NCBI GenBank assembly: GCA_003155175.1
Contig: PMFP01000085.1
Location: forward strand, 21,403 to 62,279
DNA length: 40,877 nucleotides
Origin: Vulcanimicrobiota bacterium
Lineage (GTDB): Bacteria > Vulcanimicrobiota > Vulcanimicrobiia > Vulcanimicrobiales > Vulcanimicrobiaceae
Direction: 5' to 3'
Shown: positions 1-8,632 of the stretch, one piece after another
Layout of the letters: every line of letters begins with the position of its first letter
Position numbering within the stretch: position 1 is the first letter of the stretch
Program-made: the position numbers and the translations under genes
Notes under the pieces: generated by a model
Seen by the model: the letters and a program-made list of their open reading frames with translations, nothing else
Databases searched by the model: none
Told to the model about the DNA's origin: nothing

Positions 1-452
1 AGGTAGAGCGGACGGCCGACGACGCCTTCGTCCAGGAGATCCTTGAGTTTACGCACCGCGCCGGAATAGATGAAGGTGTGGCCCACGGCGAGCTTGCGGC
101 CTTTCGCTCGGGCGAGCTCGATGATCTCGCGGCACTCCCGTTCGGTTCGCGCCAGCGGCTTTTCAACGAAGACGTGCTTGCCGGCTTCGAGCGCGGCTAC
201 CGCCACCGCGTGATGCGCTCGGACCGGCGTACAAACGACGATTGCATCCACGTCCGGATCCGATAGGACGCTCTGCAAATCGGACGTGGCCTTCACGGTC
301 GGGAAGGCCTTCTCGACCGCAGCGTGGCGGCCGCTATCGAGATCGCAGACCCACTTTACGGTCGCATCGGGAATGGCGTGTAGGTTTCGAACGATGTTCG
401 GGCCCCAGTATCCGTACCCGACGACGGCGAAGGTGTTCGCGGGCTTCGTCAC
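1..452 (-). CDS. Gfo/Idh/MocA-family NAD(P)-dependent oxidoreductase, C-terminus beyond window
   Basis: Sugar dehydrogenase of the Gfo/Idh/MocA family; only the N-terminal 150 or so residues lie in the window. Translation from the GTG at 452 begins MTKPANTFAVVGYGYWGPNI, a Rossmann glycine motif (GYGYWG). The conserved VEKPLA motif, whose lysine contacts cofactor and substrate in this family, follows at about residue 100. The GTG overlaps the TGA of the upstream aminotransferase by two bases, so the two are probably translated together. The WG-N signature and the DegT neighbour resemble WbpB/WlbA, which oxidise C3 of a UDP-N-acetylglucosaminuronate so that the aminotransferase can add an amino group. 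That specific substrate is inference; other sugar 3-dehydrogenases look alike over this stretch. Confidence 0.9.
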   Translation of the reverse strand, partial: MTKPANTFAVVGYGYWGPNIVRNLHAIPDATVKWVCDLDSGRHAAVEKAFPTVKATSDLQSVLSDPDVDAIVVCTPVRAHHAVAVAALEAGKHVFVEKPLARTERECREIIELARAKGRKLAVGHTFIYSGAVRKLKDLLDEGVVGRPLY

Positions 453-1564
453 GCCACAACCGCCCCCGCCACGCTCTGCAGCACGGCGTCCGCGACGAAG
501 CGAACTTCGTCTTCGGTAATTTCACCGAACATCGGGAGCGAGACGATCGCGCCGGCGGCTTCTTCCGTGACCGGCAGCGTCCCCGAAAGGTGGGCCAGTT
601 CGGCGTACGCGGGCTGCTTGTGGATTGGAATGGGATAGTGAATTCCAAACCCGATGTCGCTCTTGCGCATCGCATCCATCGTCGCTTCCCGATTGGGAAC
701 CTGGACGACGTAGAGATGATAGACGGGCGTCTGATGCGCGGGATACGACAGCGTTTTTACCGGCGTCCCGGCGAAGATCCGGTCGTAGAGCGCCGCGGCC
801 TCGCGACGCCCCGAGTTCCAGTCGTCCAGATGACCGAGTTTGACGCGCAAAACGGCTGCTTGAATCGTGTCGAGGCGGCTGTTCGTGCCCTTGAAGAGGT
901 GCTCGTACTTCTTGACCTGGCCGAAGTCGCGCATCTGGACCAGGCGTTCGTAGACGGACCTGTCGTTCGTGGTGATCGCGCCGCCGTCGCCGTAAGCGCC
1001 CAGGTTCTTTCCGGGGTAGAAACTAAACGCCGCGACGCGGCCCAAGCTCCCGGCGCGCCGTCCCTTGTACTCCGCGCCGTGCGCCTGGCAGGCGTCCTCG
1101 ATTACGAGCAACCCGTGTCTGTCGGCGATTTCGGAAATCTCGTCCATCTCGGCCATGCATCCGTAGAGATGCACGGGCATGATGGCTTTGGTGGAAGGAG
1201 TGATCGCGGCCTCGATCTTCGAGACGTCGATGTTCGCGGTCTTCGGATCGACGTCAACGAGCGCCGGTCGCGCCCCGGCCTGCGAGATTCCCAGCGCGCT
1301 TGCGATGAACGTGTTGGCCGGAATGATGACTTCGTCGCCGGCGCCGATACCGAGCGCCCGAAGGCCCATCTCGATGGCCGCCGTGCCGGATCCGACCCCG
1401 ACGCAGAACTGCGATCCGGAGTACGCTGCAAACTCGGATTCGAACGCTTTGACGTCCTGACCGAGAATATAGTCCCCGCGCGAAAGAACCCGGTCGATCG
1501 CTTCGCGTACGTCCGGTTCTATGGTGGCAAGCTGCCTGTGCAGGTCGACGAAGTTAACTTTCAT
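449..1564 (-). CDS. DegT/DnrJ/EryC1/StrS-family sugar aminotransferase
   Basis: PLP-dependent aminotransferase of 371 residues, normal for the family. It moves an amino group, usually from glutamate, to a keto-sugar nucleotide. It opens MKVNFVDLHRQ as WbpE-type members do. VIEDACQAHGA at about 154-164 holds the PLP-pyridine aspartate, and SFYPGKNLGAYGDGGA holds the Schiff-base lysine (K186). NSRLD and the HYPIP motif near the C-terminus are also present. It lies 23 bases after the UXS-like gene and overlaps the following oxidoreductase. That pairing matches the WbpB/WbpE step in making 2,3-diamino-2,3-dideoxyglucuronate sugars. A WbpD-like N-acetyltransferase that would act next is encoded at 39112-39687. 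The family is secure; the exact sugar is inferred. Confidence 0.94.
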   Translation of the reverse strand: MKVNFVDLHRQLATIEPDVREAIDRVLSRGDYILGQDVKAFESEFAAYSGSQFCVGVGSGTAAIEMGLRALGIGAGDEVIIPANTFIASALGISQAGARPALVDVDPKTANIDVSKIEAAITPSTKAIMPVHLYGCMAEMDEISEIADRHGLLVIEDACQAHGAEYKGRRAGSLGRVAAFSFYPGKNLGAYGDGGAITTNDRSVYERLVQMRDFGQVKKYEHLFKGTNSRLDTIQAAVLRVKLGHLDDWNSGRREAAALYDRIFAGTPVKTLSYPAHQTPVYHLYVVQVPNREATMDAMRKSDIGFGIHYPIPIHKQPAYAELAHLSGTLPVTEEAAGAIVSLPMFGEITEDEVRFVADAVLQSVAGAVVA

Positions 1565-1587
1565 GAAACCTCAGCGTAAGCGTACGT

Positions 1588-2565
1588 CTATGGTGTGGTG
1601 ACGGTAAGGCGCGCGGAAAAATCCAATAACGTTGCTCGAAGTCCCGTGCGAATGTCCACTTTGGGCGACCACCCGAGCAATGCTTTCGCGCGCGAGATGT
1701 CGGGACAGCGGCGGCCCGGATCGTCCACCGGCATGGGCGTAGCATCGTCGACGTCGAGCGGCACCCCGGCGATTTCGCACACGATCTCGGCAAACTGACG
1801 GATCGTGCGTTCCTCGGGGTTCCCGAGATTGACGATACGGCCTCGGGTTTCGTCCGAAGCGGCGCAGGCGCGAATGCCGTCGACTAAGTCGCTAACGTAG
1901 CAAAAAGAGCGGGTTTGCATTCCGCCGCCGTAGACGGTCAAAGGTTCGCCCCGCAGTGCTTGTCCGACGAAGTTCGGCACGACGCGTCCGTCGTCGACCC
2001 TCATCCGAGGGCCGTAGGTGTTAAAGATGCGAATGATGCGCGAGTCTATCCCGTGAACGTTGGTGAACGTCGTCACGAAGGCTTCGGCATATCGTTTGGA
2101 CTCGTCGTAACACGAGCGTGGACCCACGGGGTTCACGTTTCCCCAATACGACTCGGGCTGCGGATGCACGAGTGGGTCGCCGTAGCACTCGGAGGTCGAG
2201 GCGAGGAGAAGTCGCGCCCCCCACGCCAACGCCGCCTGACAGCAGTTCTCCGTCCCCAGGCTATTGACTCGCATCGTCTCGAGTGGGCGCTGAGCGTAGT
2301 CAATTGGGCTCGCCGGCGAGGCGAAATGCAGGATGAGATCGGGCGTCCCGAACGACTCCGCGATATCCGCCAGCGAGCGCTCGTCCATTTTCGTGACGTC
2401 GAGCTCGCGGAACGCGAAGCGCGGGTTCTCTCTCGCATCCCGGAGGTTCGAGATGTCTCCGGTAATAAAATTGTCGATCCCGAGAACGTCGCAGCCGTCG
2501 GACAAATACGCGTCTACCAGATGGGAGCCGACGAAGCCGGCGGCTCCCGTGATGAGAACCTTCAT
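1588..2565 (-). CDS. UDP-glucuronate decarboxylase-like (UDP-xylose synthase) SDR epimerase/dehydratase
   Basis: Extended short-chain dehydrogenase of 325 residues. The N-terminal TGAAGFVGSHL is the NAD-binding glycine motif, STSECYGDP carries the catalytic Ser/Thr (about 123-125), and YDESK gives the active-site Tyr153/Lys157. HFASPASPIDY, YWGNVNPVGPRSCYDE and the RIFNTYGPRM block are the hallmark stretches of UDP-glucuronate decarboxylases (UXS). Those enzymes turn UDP-glucuronate into UDP-xylose or the 4-keto-pentose. The gene directly follows the UDP-glucose dehydrogenase that would supply UDP-glucuronate, three bases after its stop, which supports the assignment. A UDP-glucuronate epimerase is the main alternative, but the YWGNVNP block favours UXS. 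It is probably cytoplasmic. Confidence 0.88.
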   Translation of the reverse strand: MKVLITGAAGFVGSHLVDAYLSDGCDVLGIDNFITGDISNLRDARENPRFAFRELDVTKMDERSLADIAESFGTPDLILHFASPASPIDYAQRPLETMRVNSLGTENCCQAALAWGARLLLASTSECYGDPLVHPQPESYWGNVNPVGPRSCYDESKRYAEAFVTTFTNVHGIDSRIIRIFNTYGPRMRVDDGRVVPNFVGQALRGEPLTVYGGGMQTRSFCYVSDLVDGIRACAASDETRGRIVNLGNPEERTIRQFAEIVCEIAGVPLDVDDATPMPVDDPGRRCPDISRAKALLGWSPKVDIRTGLRATLLDFSARLTVTTP

Positions 2566-2568
2566 CTA

Positions 2569-3900
2569 TTATTCGTTTGCGACTTTAGAAAACGTGCCGG
2601 CCGCCAGACGCCCGACGCCGATGTATGCAAAGCCCGCCGCCAGCGCCTTATGCGGATCGTAGACGTTCCGGCCGTCGAAGAGTACGCGGCCCTTCATGAG
2701 TAGGCGAAGGTGTCCCAGATCGAGCTGCTTGTATTCGTTCCAATCGGTTGCCAGGACTAGGGCATCCGCACCTCGCGCGACGTCCTCGGTCGTGGCGCCG
2801 TAGGTGATGCGTTCGCCCAGGATCTTTTGTGCCGACTGCGCGGCGACGGGATCGTGCGCGGAGACCGTCGCGCCTTCGTCCAGAAGCCTTTCGATTAAGG
2901 CGATCGCGGGCGATTCCCGAACGTCGTCCGTATCCGGCTTGAATGCGAGTCCCAAGACGCCCACGCGAGCGCCCTTCAGGTTCCCCAGCCCTTCCTTAAT
3001 CCTGTCGAGCGACCACTCGATCTGCGTTTCGTTGACGTCGAGGATCGCGCCGAGCAGAGCGGGTTCCAGCCCATGTTTTTCGGAAACGCGGCGAAGCGCC
3101 ATGACGTCTTTTGGGAAACACGAACCGCCAAATCCGAGGCCGGCATTTAAGAACTCCGGCCCGATTCTCGTATCGGAGCCGACGCCGACGATCACGTCCT
3201 TGAACTCCGCGCCGACTTCGTGGCAGATCCTGGCGATCTCGTTGGCAAAGGAAATCTTCATGGCGAGAAACGCGTTGGCGGCATACTTGATCATTTCGGC
3301 CGTCTTGACGTCGGTTACCAGAAGCGGAGCGCTGATCGGCGAGTACAGGTCTCGCATGACCTCCGCGGAGTCTTTGTCCGAAACGCCGATGATGATGCGC
3401 TCGGGATGCATGAAGTCTGCAATGGCAGAACCTTCGCGGAAGAATTCCGGATTCGAAACGACCGAGACCTCGTAAGGCTCGGCGCGATGTTCGCGAATGA
3501 TCGAGGCGATCAGATCCCCCGTCTCAACGGGAGACGTGGATTTATTGACGACGACCTTGGGACCGTTGAGGGCGCGGGCGATATTCATCGCGGCCGCGCG
3601 CACTTGGGTTAAGTCCGCATGCCCGTCCTCGCCTTGAGGCGTTCCAACGGCGATGAAGACGACGGTGCTCTTCCGTACGGCGTCTTCGGTCCGCGACGTA
3701 AAATGTAAGCGACCACCGGTCACGTTGCGCGAAATCATCTCGCTGAGGCCTGGCTCGTAGAAGGGCACGGCTCCCGCCTTGAGCTGCAAGAGCTTCGTCT
3801 CGTCGATGTCGACGCAGGCAACGTCGTTCCCGAACTCGGCCAGACAAGCTGCAGTAGCGAGACCGACGTAACCGGCGCCTATTATGCAAATTTCGCTCAT
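2569..3900 (-). CDS. ugd: UDP-glucose/GDP-mannose dehydrogenase family, probable UDP-glucose 6-dehydrogenase
   Basis: NAD-dependent four-electron oxidation of a UDP-hexose to the uronic acid. The 443-residue length is typical. GAGYVGLATA (8-17) is the nucleotide-binding motif, VGTPQ follows near 85-89, and the catalytic cysteine C261 lies in GGSCFPKD. The conserved lysine of EMIKYAANAF (K205) and FKPDTDD in the C-terminal UDP-binding domain are visible. It is the first gene of the minus-strand nucleotide-sugar operon, followed by UXS, aminotransferase and oxidoreductase. The UXS partner argues for UDP-glucose as substrate. The WbpB/WbpE-like genes behind it would instead need UDP-N-acetylglucosaminuronate, so a UDP-GlcNAc (WbpA-like) activity cannot be excluded. 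Confidence 0.93.
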   Translation of the reverse strand: MSEICIIGAGYVGLATAACLAEFGNDVACVDIDETKLLQLKAGAVPFYEPGLSEMISRNVTGGRLHFTSRTEDAVRKSTVVFIAVGTPQGEDGHADLTQVRAAAMNIARALNGPKVVVNKSTSPVETGDLIASIIREHRAEPYEVSVVSNPEFFREGSAIADFMHPERIIIGVSDKDSAEVMRDLYSPISAPLLVTDVKTAEMIKYAANAFLAMKISFANEIARICHEVGAEFKDVIVGVGSDTRIGPEFLNAGLGFGGSCFPKDVMALRRVSEKHGLEPALLGAILDVNETQIEWSLDRIKEGLGNLKGARVGVLGLAFKPDTDDVRESPAIALIERLLDEGATVSAHDPVAAQSAQKILGERITYGATTEDVARGADALVLATDWNEYKQLDLGHLRLLMKGRVLFDGRNVYDPHKALAAGFAYIGVGRLAAGTFSKVANE

Positions 3901-4107
3901 GCTGAGGCAGGCTCCCGAAGAAGGCTATGATTGCAAAATGTGATGATGGGGTATGTGTGGGGGCGAAAAATCTGGTCTCCAAGACTTCCCATCGCCCCCG
4001 GTCGGGTCCTGTTTATCCACGGCGCGATGCGACCTATGTCGCGCCGGTCCGGCGACGCGCTAAGCGATCCCCGCCGATCGAGCGCGGGCAAATGGCTTCG
4101 CGGGGGC
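3901..4107. other. Intergenic region between ugd and gpmI
   Basis: About 207 bases with no credible gene. It must contain the promoter of the minus-strand ugd operon, because ugd is its first gene, and the end of the gpmI transcript. A small GC-rich inverted repeat with a three-base loop lies at 4042-4054, without a T-run on either side, so it is not a convincing intrinsic terminator. No clear -35/-10 pair was recognised. Confidence 0.4.
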
Positions 4108-5649
4108 TTACGCATAGAGATTCCGGCCGGTCATCGCCTCCGGCACGCGCAGGCCCATGATGCGCAGCAACGTCGGTGCGACGTCGCCGAGCTTGCCGCC
4201 GCCGGCGAGCGTGCCCGTCAGTCCGTTCGCGATCAGAATCAACGGCACCGGATTGGTCGTGTGCGCGGTGAGCGCGCTGCCGTCCTTGTCGAGTTTTTCT
4301 TCGGCGTTGCCGTGATCGGCGGTAATCGCCAACAATCCGCCCGCCGCTAGAACGGCATCGGCGAGCCGTTGCAGGCAGGCGTCGAGAACTTCGACGCTCT
4401 CGATCGTCGGCTCCCATTTCCCGGTATGCCCGACCATGTCGGCGTTGGCGTAGTTCATGACGATGACGTCGTAGCGCTCTCCGGCGATGGCCTGCACGGC
4501 GACGTCGGTGATTTCGCGCGCTCGCATTTGCGGCGCGAGATCGTACGTGGCGACGCTGCGATCCGAGGGGATCAACTCGCGGTCCTCGCCGGCGAAGACG
4601 TCTTCGCGTCCGCCGTTGAAGAAATACGTGACGTGCGCGTACTTCTCGGTTTCGGCCAGACGCAGTTGCCGCATTCCGGCGAGCGAAACGACCTCGCCGA
4701 ACGTGTCGGATTGCGGCCGCGGTCCGAAGAGAACTGCGTTGGGATAGGTTTCGTCGTACTTCGTCATCGTGGCAAAGATACCGTCGCGCCACGGCGTGAC
4801 GGAAAACCCAACCGACTCGGCCGTTGCATCGCCGCGCGCGACGTTGAACGCGCTGGTCAGTTGCCGCGCGCGGTCGGGACGGAAGTTAAAGAAGATGCAC
4901 GCATCGCCGTCGCTCACGGGCCGCGCCTCACCGACGATCGTGGGCAGCACGAATTCGTCGTTCTCGCCGCGCTCGTATGCGGAGCGGACGGCCGCTTGGG
5001 CGTCCGCCGCGCGATGTGGCGATTCGCCGAGCGCGAGCATCCGGTAGGCCGACTCGGTCCGTTCCCAACGCTTGTCCCGATCCATCGCGTAGAAGCGGCC
5101 GCTTACCGAGGAGATGGCTCCCGGGCGTCCGGACTCGGCGAGTTTGGCTTCGAGCGCCGCGACGTACGCGTGCGCCGAGCGCGGCGGCGTGTCGCGTCCG
5201 TCGAGGAAACAATCGACGGCGAACGGCACGTGGGCGCGGACCGCGGCGTCCACGAGCGCGAAAAGATGCTCCAGCGAGCTGTGGACTTGCCCGTCGGAGA
5301 GCAAGCCCATGAAGTGCAGCGTGCCTCCCGTCTCGCGGACGTGGTCCACGCACAGCGCGAGTGCCGGATTCTCGGCAAAGGCGCCCGCAGCGATGTCGGC
5401 GTCGATGACGACCACGCCTTGCTGAACGACGCGGCCGCTTCCCAAGTTCGTGTGGCCGACTTCGCTGTTCCCCATGATGCCTTTGGGCAGGCCGACGTCC
5501 TCTCCCGAGGCCGACAGCGTGGTCCACGGGTATGCGGAGAAGAAGCCGTTCCAGTGCGGAAGTTTTGCCGCGGCGATCGCGTTGCCGTAATCGCTGTCGC
5601 TGCATCCCCATCCGTCGAGCACCGCGAGGACGACGGGCCGGTAGGTCAT
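4108..5649 (-). CDS. gpmI: 2,3-bisphosphoglycerate-independent phosphoglycerate mutase
   Basis: Interconverts 3-phosphoglycerate and 2-phosphoglycerate in glycolysis. This metal-dependent member of the alkaline phosphatase superfamily has 513 residues, the expected size. VLAVLDGWG at 7-15 provides the first metal-binding aspartate, and IMGNSEVGH places the phosphorylated serine at S62. FLDGRDTPP, VSGRFYAMDRDKRW, ITADHGNAE and the late NPVPLIL segment are all conserved. Its ATG overlaps the tpiA stop by four bases, so it is translationally coupled as the last gene of the S4-whiA-gap-pgk-tpiA-gpmI operon. No sequence oddities were seen. Confidence 0.97.
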   Translation of the reverse strand: MTYRPVVLAVLDGWGCSDSDYGNAIAAAKLPHWNGFFSAYPWTTLSASGEDVGLPKGIMGNSEVGHTNLGSGRVVQQGVVVIDADIAAGAFAENPALALCVDHVRETGGTLHFMGLLSDGQVHSSLEHLFALVDAAVRAHVPFAVDCFLDGRDTPPRSAHAYVAALEAKLAESGRPGAISSVSGRFYAMDRDKRWERTESAYRMLALGESPHRAADAQAAVRSAYERGENDEFVLPTIVGEARPVSDGDACIFFNFRPDRARQLTSAFNVARGDATAESVGFSVTPWRDGIFATMTKYDETYPNAVLFGPRPQSDTFGEVVSLAGMRQLRLAETEKYAHVTYFFNGGREDVFAGEDRELIPSDRSVATYDLAPQMRAREITDVAVQAIAGERYDVIVMNYANADMVGHTGKWEPTIESVEVLDACLQRLADAVLAAGGLLAITADHGNAEEKLDKDGSALTAHTTNPVPLILIANGLTGTLAGGGKLGDVAPTLLRIMGLRVPEAMTGRNLYA

Positions 5650-6413
5650 CCGGATGCGGCGGCTGCGGCCAGACGAACGAGCTCGACGAAGGCGTTCGCG
5701 TCGAGCGACGCGCCGCCGATGAGTCCGCCGTCGACGTTCGGCTGCGCGAGATATGCCGCGAAATTATCCGGCTTCACGCTGCCGCCGTAGAGAATCGGCA
5801 CGTCGCGCAAAGCGCCGTGACAAGCGCGAATCCCGGCCATGACGCCGTCCGCCTCGGCAGCGTCGCAGTTCTTGCCCGTGCCGATCGCCCAAATGGGTTC
5901 GTAGGCGAGAATCAAACGCGCGATCTCGTCCTCGTTCAATCCGTCGAGCGCGGCGCGCGTCTGCGTGACGACGCGGTCGCGCGTGCGCCCGTCCTCGCGC
6001 TCGCCGAGCGTCTCTCCGACGGCCACGATCGGATGCAATCCTTGCGCGAGCGCGGTCTTGACTTTGCGATTGACCGCCTCGTCCGTCTCGCCGAAGTACT
6101 GGCGACGCTCGGAGTGTCCGAGGATCACGTACGTGACGCCGAGATCGAGCAGCATCGGCGCGGAGATCTCTCCGGTGAACGCCCCGGACAGGTCCCAATG
6201 CATGTTCTGCGCGCCGAGCGCCACGCGGCCGGTCCGCGCGAGCGCGGGCGCGACCGCGGCCAGGGCCGTAAACGGCGGCGCGACGACGACGTCGATGCCG
6301 CCGTTGGCGCCGGCTAAGACCTCGCCCACTCGCGGGGCGAACGCCGCGACCAGTTCGGACGCCTGTCCGGCCGTTTCGTTCATCTTCCAGTTGCCCGCGA
6401 CGACGGTTCGCAT
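5646..6413 (-). CDS. tpiA: Triose-phosphate isomerase
   Basis: Interconverts dihydroxyacetone phosphate and glyceraldehyde 3-phosphate. The reading frame stays open far upstream through pgk. The real start is the ATG at 6413, giving [14 protein letters not shown] and 255 residues, exactly family length. Catalytic residues are K10 (GNWKMN), H100 (ILGHSERR) and E172 ([11 protein letters not shown]). The phosphate-binding GGS and GLIGGASL motifs close the barrel. The ATG shares one base with the pgk TGA, and the tpiA stop overlaps the gpmI start, so three glycolytic enzymes are coupled. Confidence 0.97.
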   Translation of the reverse strand: MRTVVAGNWKMNETAGQASELVAAFAPRVGEVLAGANGGIDVVVAPPFTALAAVAPALARTGRVALGAQNMHWDLSGAFTGEISAPMLLDLGVTYVILGHSERRQYFGETDEAVNRKVKTALAQGLHPIVAVGETLGEREDGRTRDRVVTQTRAALDGLNEDEIARLILAYEPIWAIGTGKNCDAAEADGVMAGIRACHGALRDVPILYGGSVKPDNFAAYLAQPNVDGGLIGGASLDANAFVELVRLAAAAASG

Positions 6414-7600
6414 CACGGGTCGCGGCTGAGCGCGGCGACTCCGGGCAGCACTTTCCCCTCCAGGAACTCCAGCGTCGCGCCGCCTCCGGTCGAAACGTGC
6501 GTCATGCGGTCGGCAAATCCGAGCGCGTGCGCGGCCGCCGCTGCGTCTCCACCGCCGACGACGCTGACGGCGCCGCGTGAGGTCGCCTCGGCGATGGCCT
6601 CCCCGACGACGCGCGTGCCTCGCTGGTAGGCCGGCTTTTCGTACACGCCCATGGGTCCGTTGAAGACGATCGTCTTCGCGCCCTCGATCGCGCCGGCGTA
6701 CGCCGCCGCGGTCTTGGGGCCGATGTCCAGAATCATTTCCGACCCGACGGCGTCGATCGGGACCGTGTGCGCCTCGCCGTCGGCGTTGAACGAAATCGAG
6801 ACGACCGCGTCTACCGGCAAGTGGAGCGCGACCCCGCGCGCCCGAGCCAGTCCGACGATCGCCTTGGCCGGATCGAGATCGTCGTCGCGCAACGAGTTTC
6901 CCACGTTGACGCCTTTGGCGGCTAAGAACGTGTTGGCCATGCCGCCGCCGATGCAAAACGCGTCGACGCGATCGAGGAGATGCGTGAAGACTCCGACCTT
7001 GTCTTTGACTTTGGCGCCGCCGATCGCGCAGACGAACGGCTTAGCCGGGTTGTCGGTCAGGCTCGCGAGCGAAGCCAGCTCGTCTTCCATCAGATATCCC
7101 GCGGCGTTCGGCAGCAGGTGCGCGACGCCGACGGTGGAGGCGTGCGCGCGGTGCGCCGTTCCGAACGCGTCGTTGACGTAGAGATCGGCAAGCGACGCGA
7201 GCTGCGCGGCAAAGGCCGGATCGTTGGTCTCTTCGCCGGGATGGAAGCGAACGTTCTCGAGCAGCAGCACGTCGCCGTCGCGCAGCGATGCGACCGCGGC
7301 TTCGGCGGCGGGGCCGACCGTCTCGTCCGAAAACGCCACGCCGATGCCGAGACGCTCGGCGAGCGCGGCGGCGACCGGGCGCAACGAGTACTTCGCGTTG
7401 CGAACGCCGTCGGGGCGCCCCAGATGGGATACCACGATAGTCCGCGCGCCGCGCTCGTGCAAGTCGGCGATCGTCTTGATCGCGGCATCCACGCGGGTAA
7501 AGTCCGCGACGGCGCCGTCTTTCATCGGGACGTTGAGGTCCTCGCGAACCAGGACGCGCTTGCCGCGCACGTCGAGGTCGCCGATCTTACGAAAACTCAC
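6413..7600 (-). CDS. pgk: Phosphoglycerate kinase
   Basis: Transfers the acyl phosphate of 1,3-bisphosphoglycerate to ADP. The 395 residues and standard motifs are present: [14 protein letters not shown] near the N-terminus, [10 protein letters not shown] for substrate binding, [23 protein letters not shown], and a C-terminal [14 protein letters not shown] nucleotide-binding block. The start is a GTG at 7600, 12 bases after the gap stop. Its substrate is also the donor used by FkbH-type enzymes, one of which is encoded at 34124-36046. The metabolic link is inference; the assignment is secure. Confidence 0.97.
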   Translation of the reverse strand: MSFRKIGDLDVRGKRVLVREDLNVPMKDGAVADFTRVDAAIKTIADLHERGARTIVVSHLGRPDGVRNAKYSLRPVAAALAERLGIGVAFSDETVGPAAEAAVASLRDGDVLLLENVRFHPGEETNDPAFAAQLASLADLYVNDAFGTAHRAHASTVGVAHLLPNAAGYLMEDELASLASLTDNPAKPFVCAIGGAKVKDKVGVFTHLLDRVDAFCIGGGMANTFLAAKGVNVGNSLRDDDLDPAKAIVGLARARGVALHLPVDAVVSISFNADGEAHTVPIDAVGSEMILDIGPKTAAAYAGAIEGAKTIVFNGPMGVYEKPAYQRGTRVVGEAIAEATSRGAVSVVGGGDAAAAAHALGFADRMTHVSTGGGATLEFLEGKVLPGVAALSRDP

Positions 7601-7612
7601 GCCGCGCGCGAC

Positions 7613-8623
7613 TTAGGAAGCGGGAAGGGTCTTGAGAACCATCGCCGTCAGGTCGGCGAGGCGGCACGAGTAGCCCCACTCGTTGTCGTACCACACGCCG
7701 ATTTGAATCAGATCGCCGTTAGCGTTGGTGAGCTTGCCGTCGACGATCGAACTGTGCGGATCCCGCTTGAAGTCGCTCGACACGAGTTCTTCGTCGGTGA
7801 AGCGCACGTACTCGCGCATCGGTCCGTCGGCGGCCGCGCGCAAGATGGCGTTGAGTTCCTCTTTGGTCGTCGCCTTCTTGACTTGGGCGACGAGGTAGAC
7901 CATCGATACCGTCGGCGTCGGAACGCGCAGCGCGAAGCCGTCGAACGTGCCTTCGATCTCGGGGATCGTCAGGTAGAGCGCTTTGGCCGCGCCCGTGGAC
8001 GTCGGAATGATGTTCGTCGCGGCGTTGCGTCCGCGACGGAGATCCTTGTGCGGGGCGTCGAGCACGACTTGGTCGTTGGTGTAGGAGTGAATCGTGCACA
8101 TGAAGCCCTTGACCCAGCCGAGCTTCTCGACGATCGGGCTGACGGCCGTCGCCAAGCAGTTCGTCGTGCACGACGCGTTCGAAATCACGTGATGCTTGGC
8201 GGGATCGTAGCTGCCTTCGTTCACGCCGAGCACGAGCGTCACGTCCTCGCCCTTAGCCGGCGCCGAGATCAGGACTTTCTTCGCTCCCCCGCCGTCGATG
8301 TGCGCGCGCGCTTTCTCGGCGTCGGTGAAGAGTCCGGTGGACTCGATGACCACGTCCACGCCGAGCGCCTTCCACGGCAGCTTGGCGGGGTCGCGTTCGG
8401 CCAGAACCTTGATCTCGCGACCGTCCACGGTCAGCGTGTCGCCGCTGGCCGAAACGTGGCCCTCGTAGGGACCGTAGTTGCTGTCGTACTTGAACATGTG
8501 CGCGCACTGCGACGCGCTCGTCAGATCGTTGACCGCGGCGATGCGGATGTCCGGATGGCGCTCGGCGAGCGCCTTTGCGAAGTTTCGTCCTATGCGGCCG
8601 AAGCCGTTAATCCCGATGAGCAT
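7613..8623 (-). CDS. gap: Type I glyceraldehyde-3-phosphate dehydrogenase
   Basis: Phosphorylating GAPDH of 336 residues that makes 1,3-bisphosphoglycerate. It starts MLIGINGFGRIGRN (NAD-binding motif). The active-site SNASCTTNC places the nucleophilic cysteine at C152. The partner histidine lies in the HSYTND segment, and WYDNEWGYS ends the catalytic domain. The gene lies between whiA and pgk, nine bases from whiA. The order whiA-gap-pgk-tpi is a known conserved neighbourhood in Gram-positive genomes. Confidence 0.97.
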   Translation of the reverse strand: MLIGINGFGRIGRNFAKALAERHPDIRIAAVNDLTSASQCAHMFKYDSNYGPYEGHVSASGDTLTVDGREIKVLAERDPAKLPWKALGVDVVIESTGLFTDAEKARAHIDGGGAKKVLISAPAKGEDVTLVLGVNEGSYDPAKHHVISNASCTTNCLATAVSPIVEKLGWVKGFMCTIHSYTNDQVVLDAPHKDLRRGRNAATNIIPTSTGAAKALYLTIPEIEGTFDGFALRVPTPTVSMVYLVAQVKKATTKEELNAILRAAADGPMREYVRFTDEELVSSDFKRDPHSSIVDGKLTNANGDLIQIGVWYDNEWGYSCRLADLTAMVLKTLPAS

Positions 8624-8632
8624 GCCGAGGTG

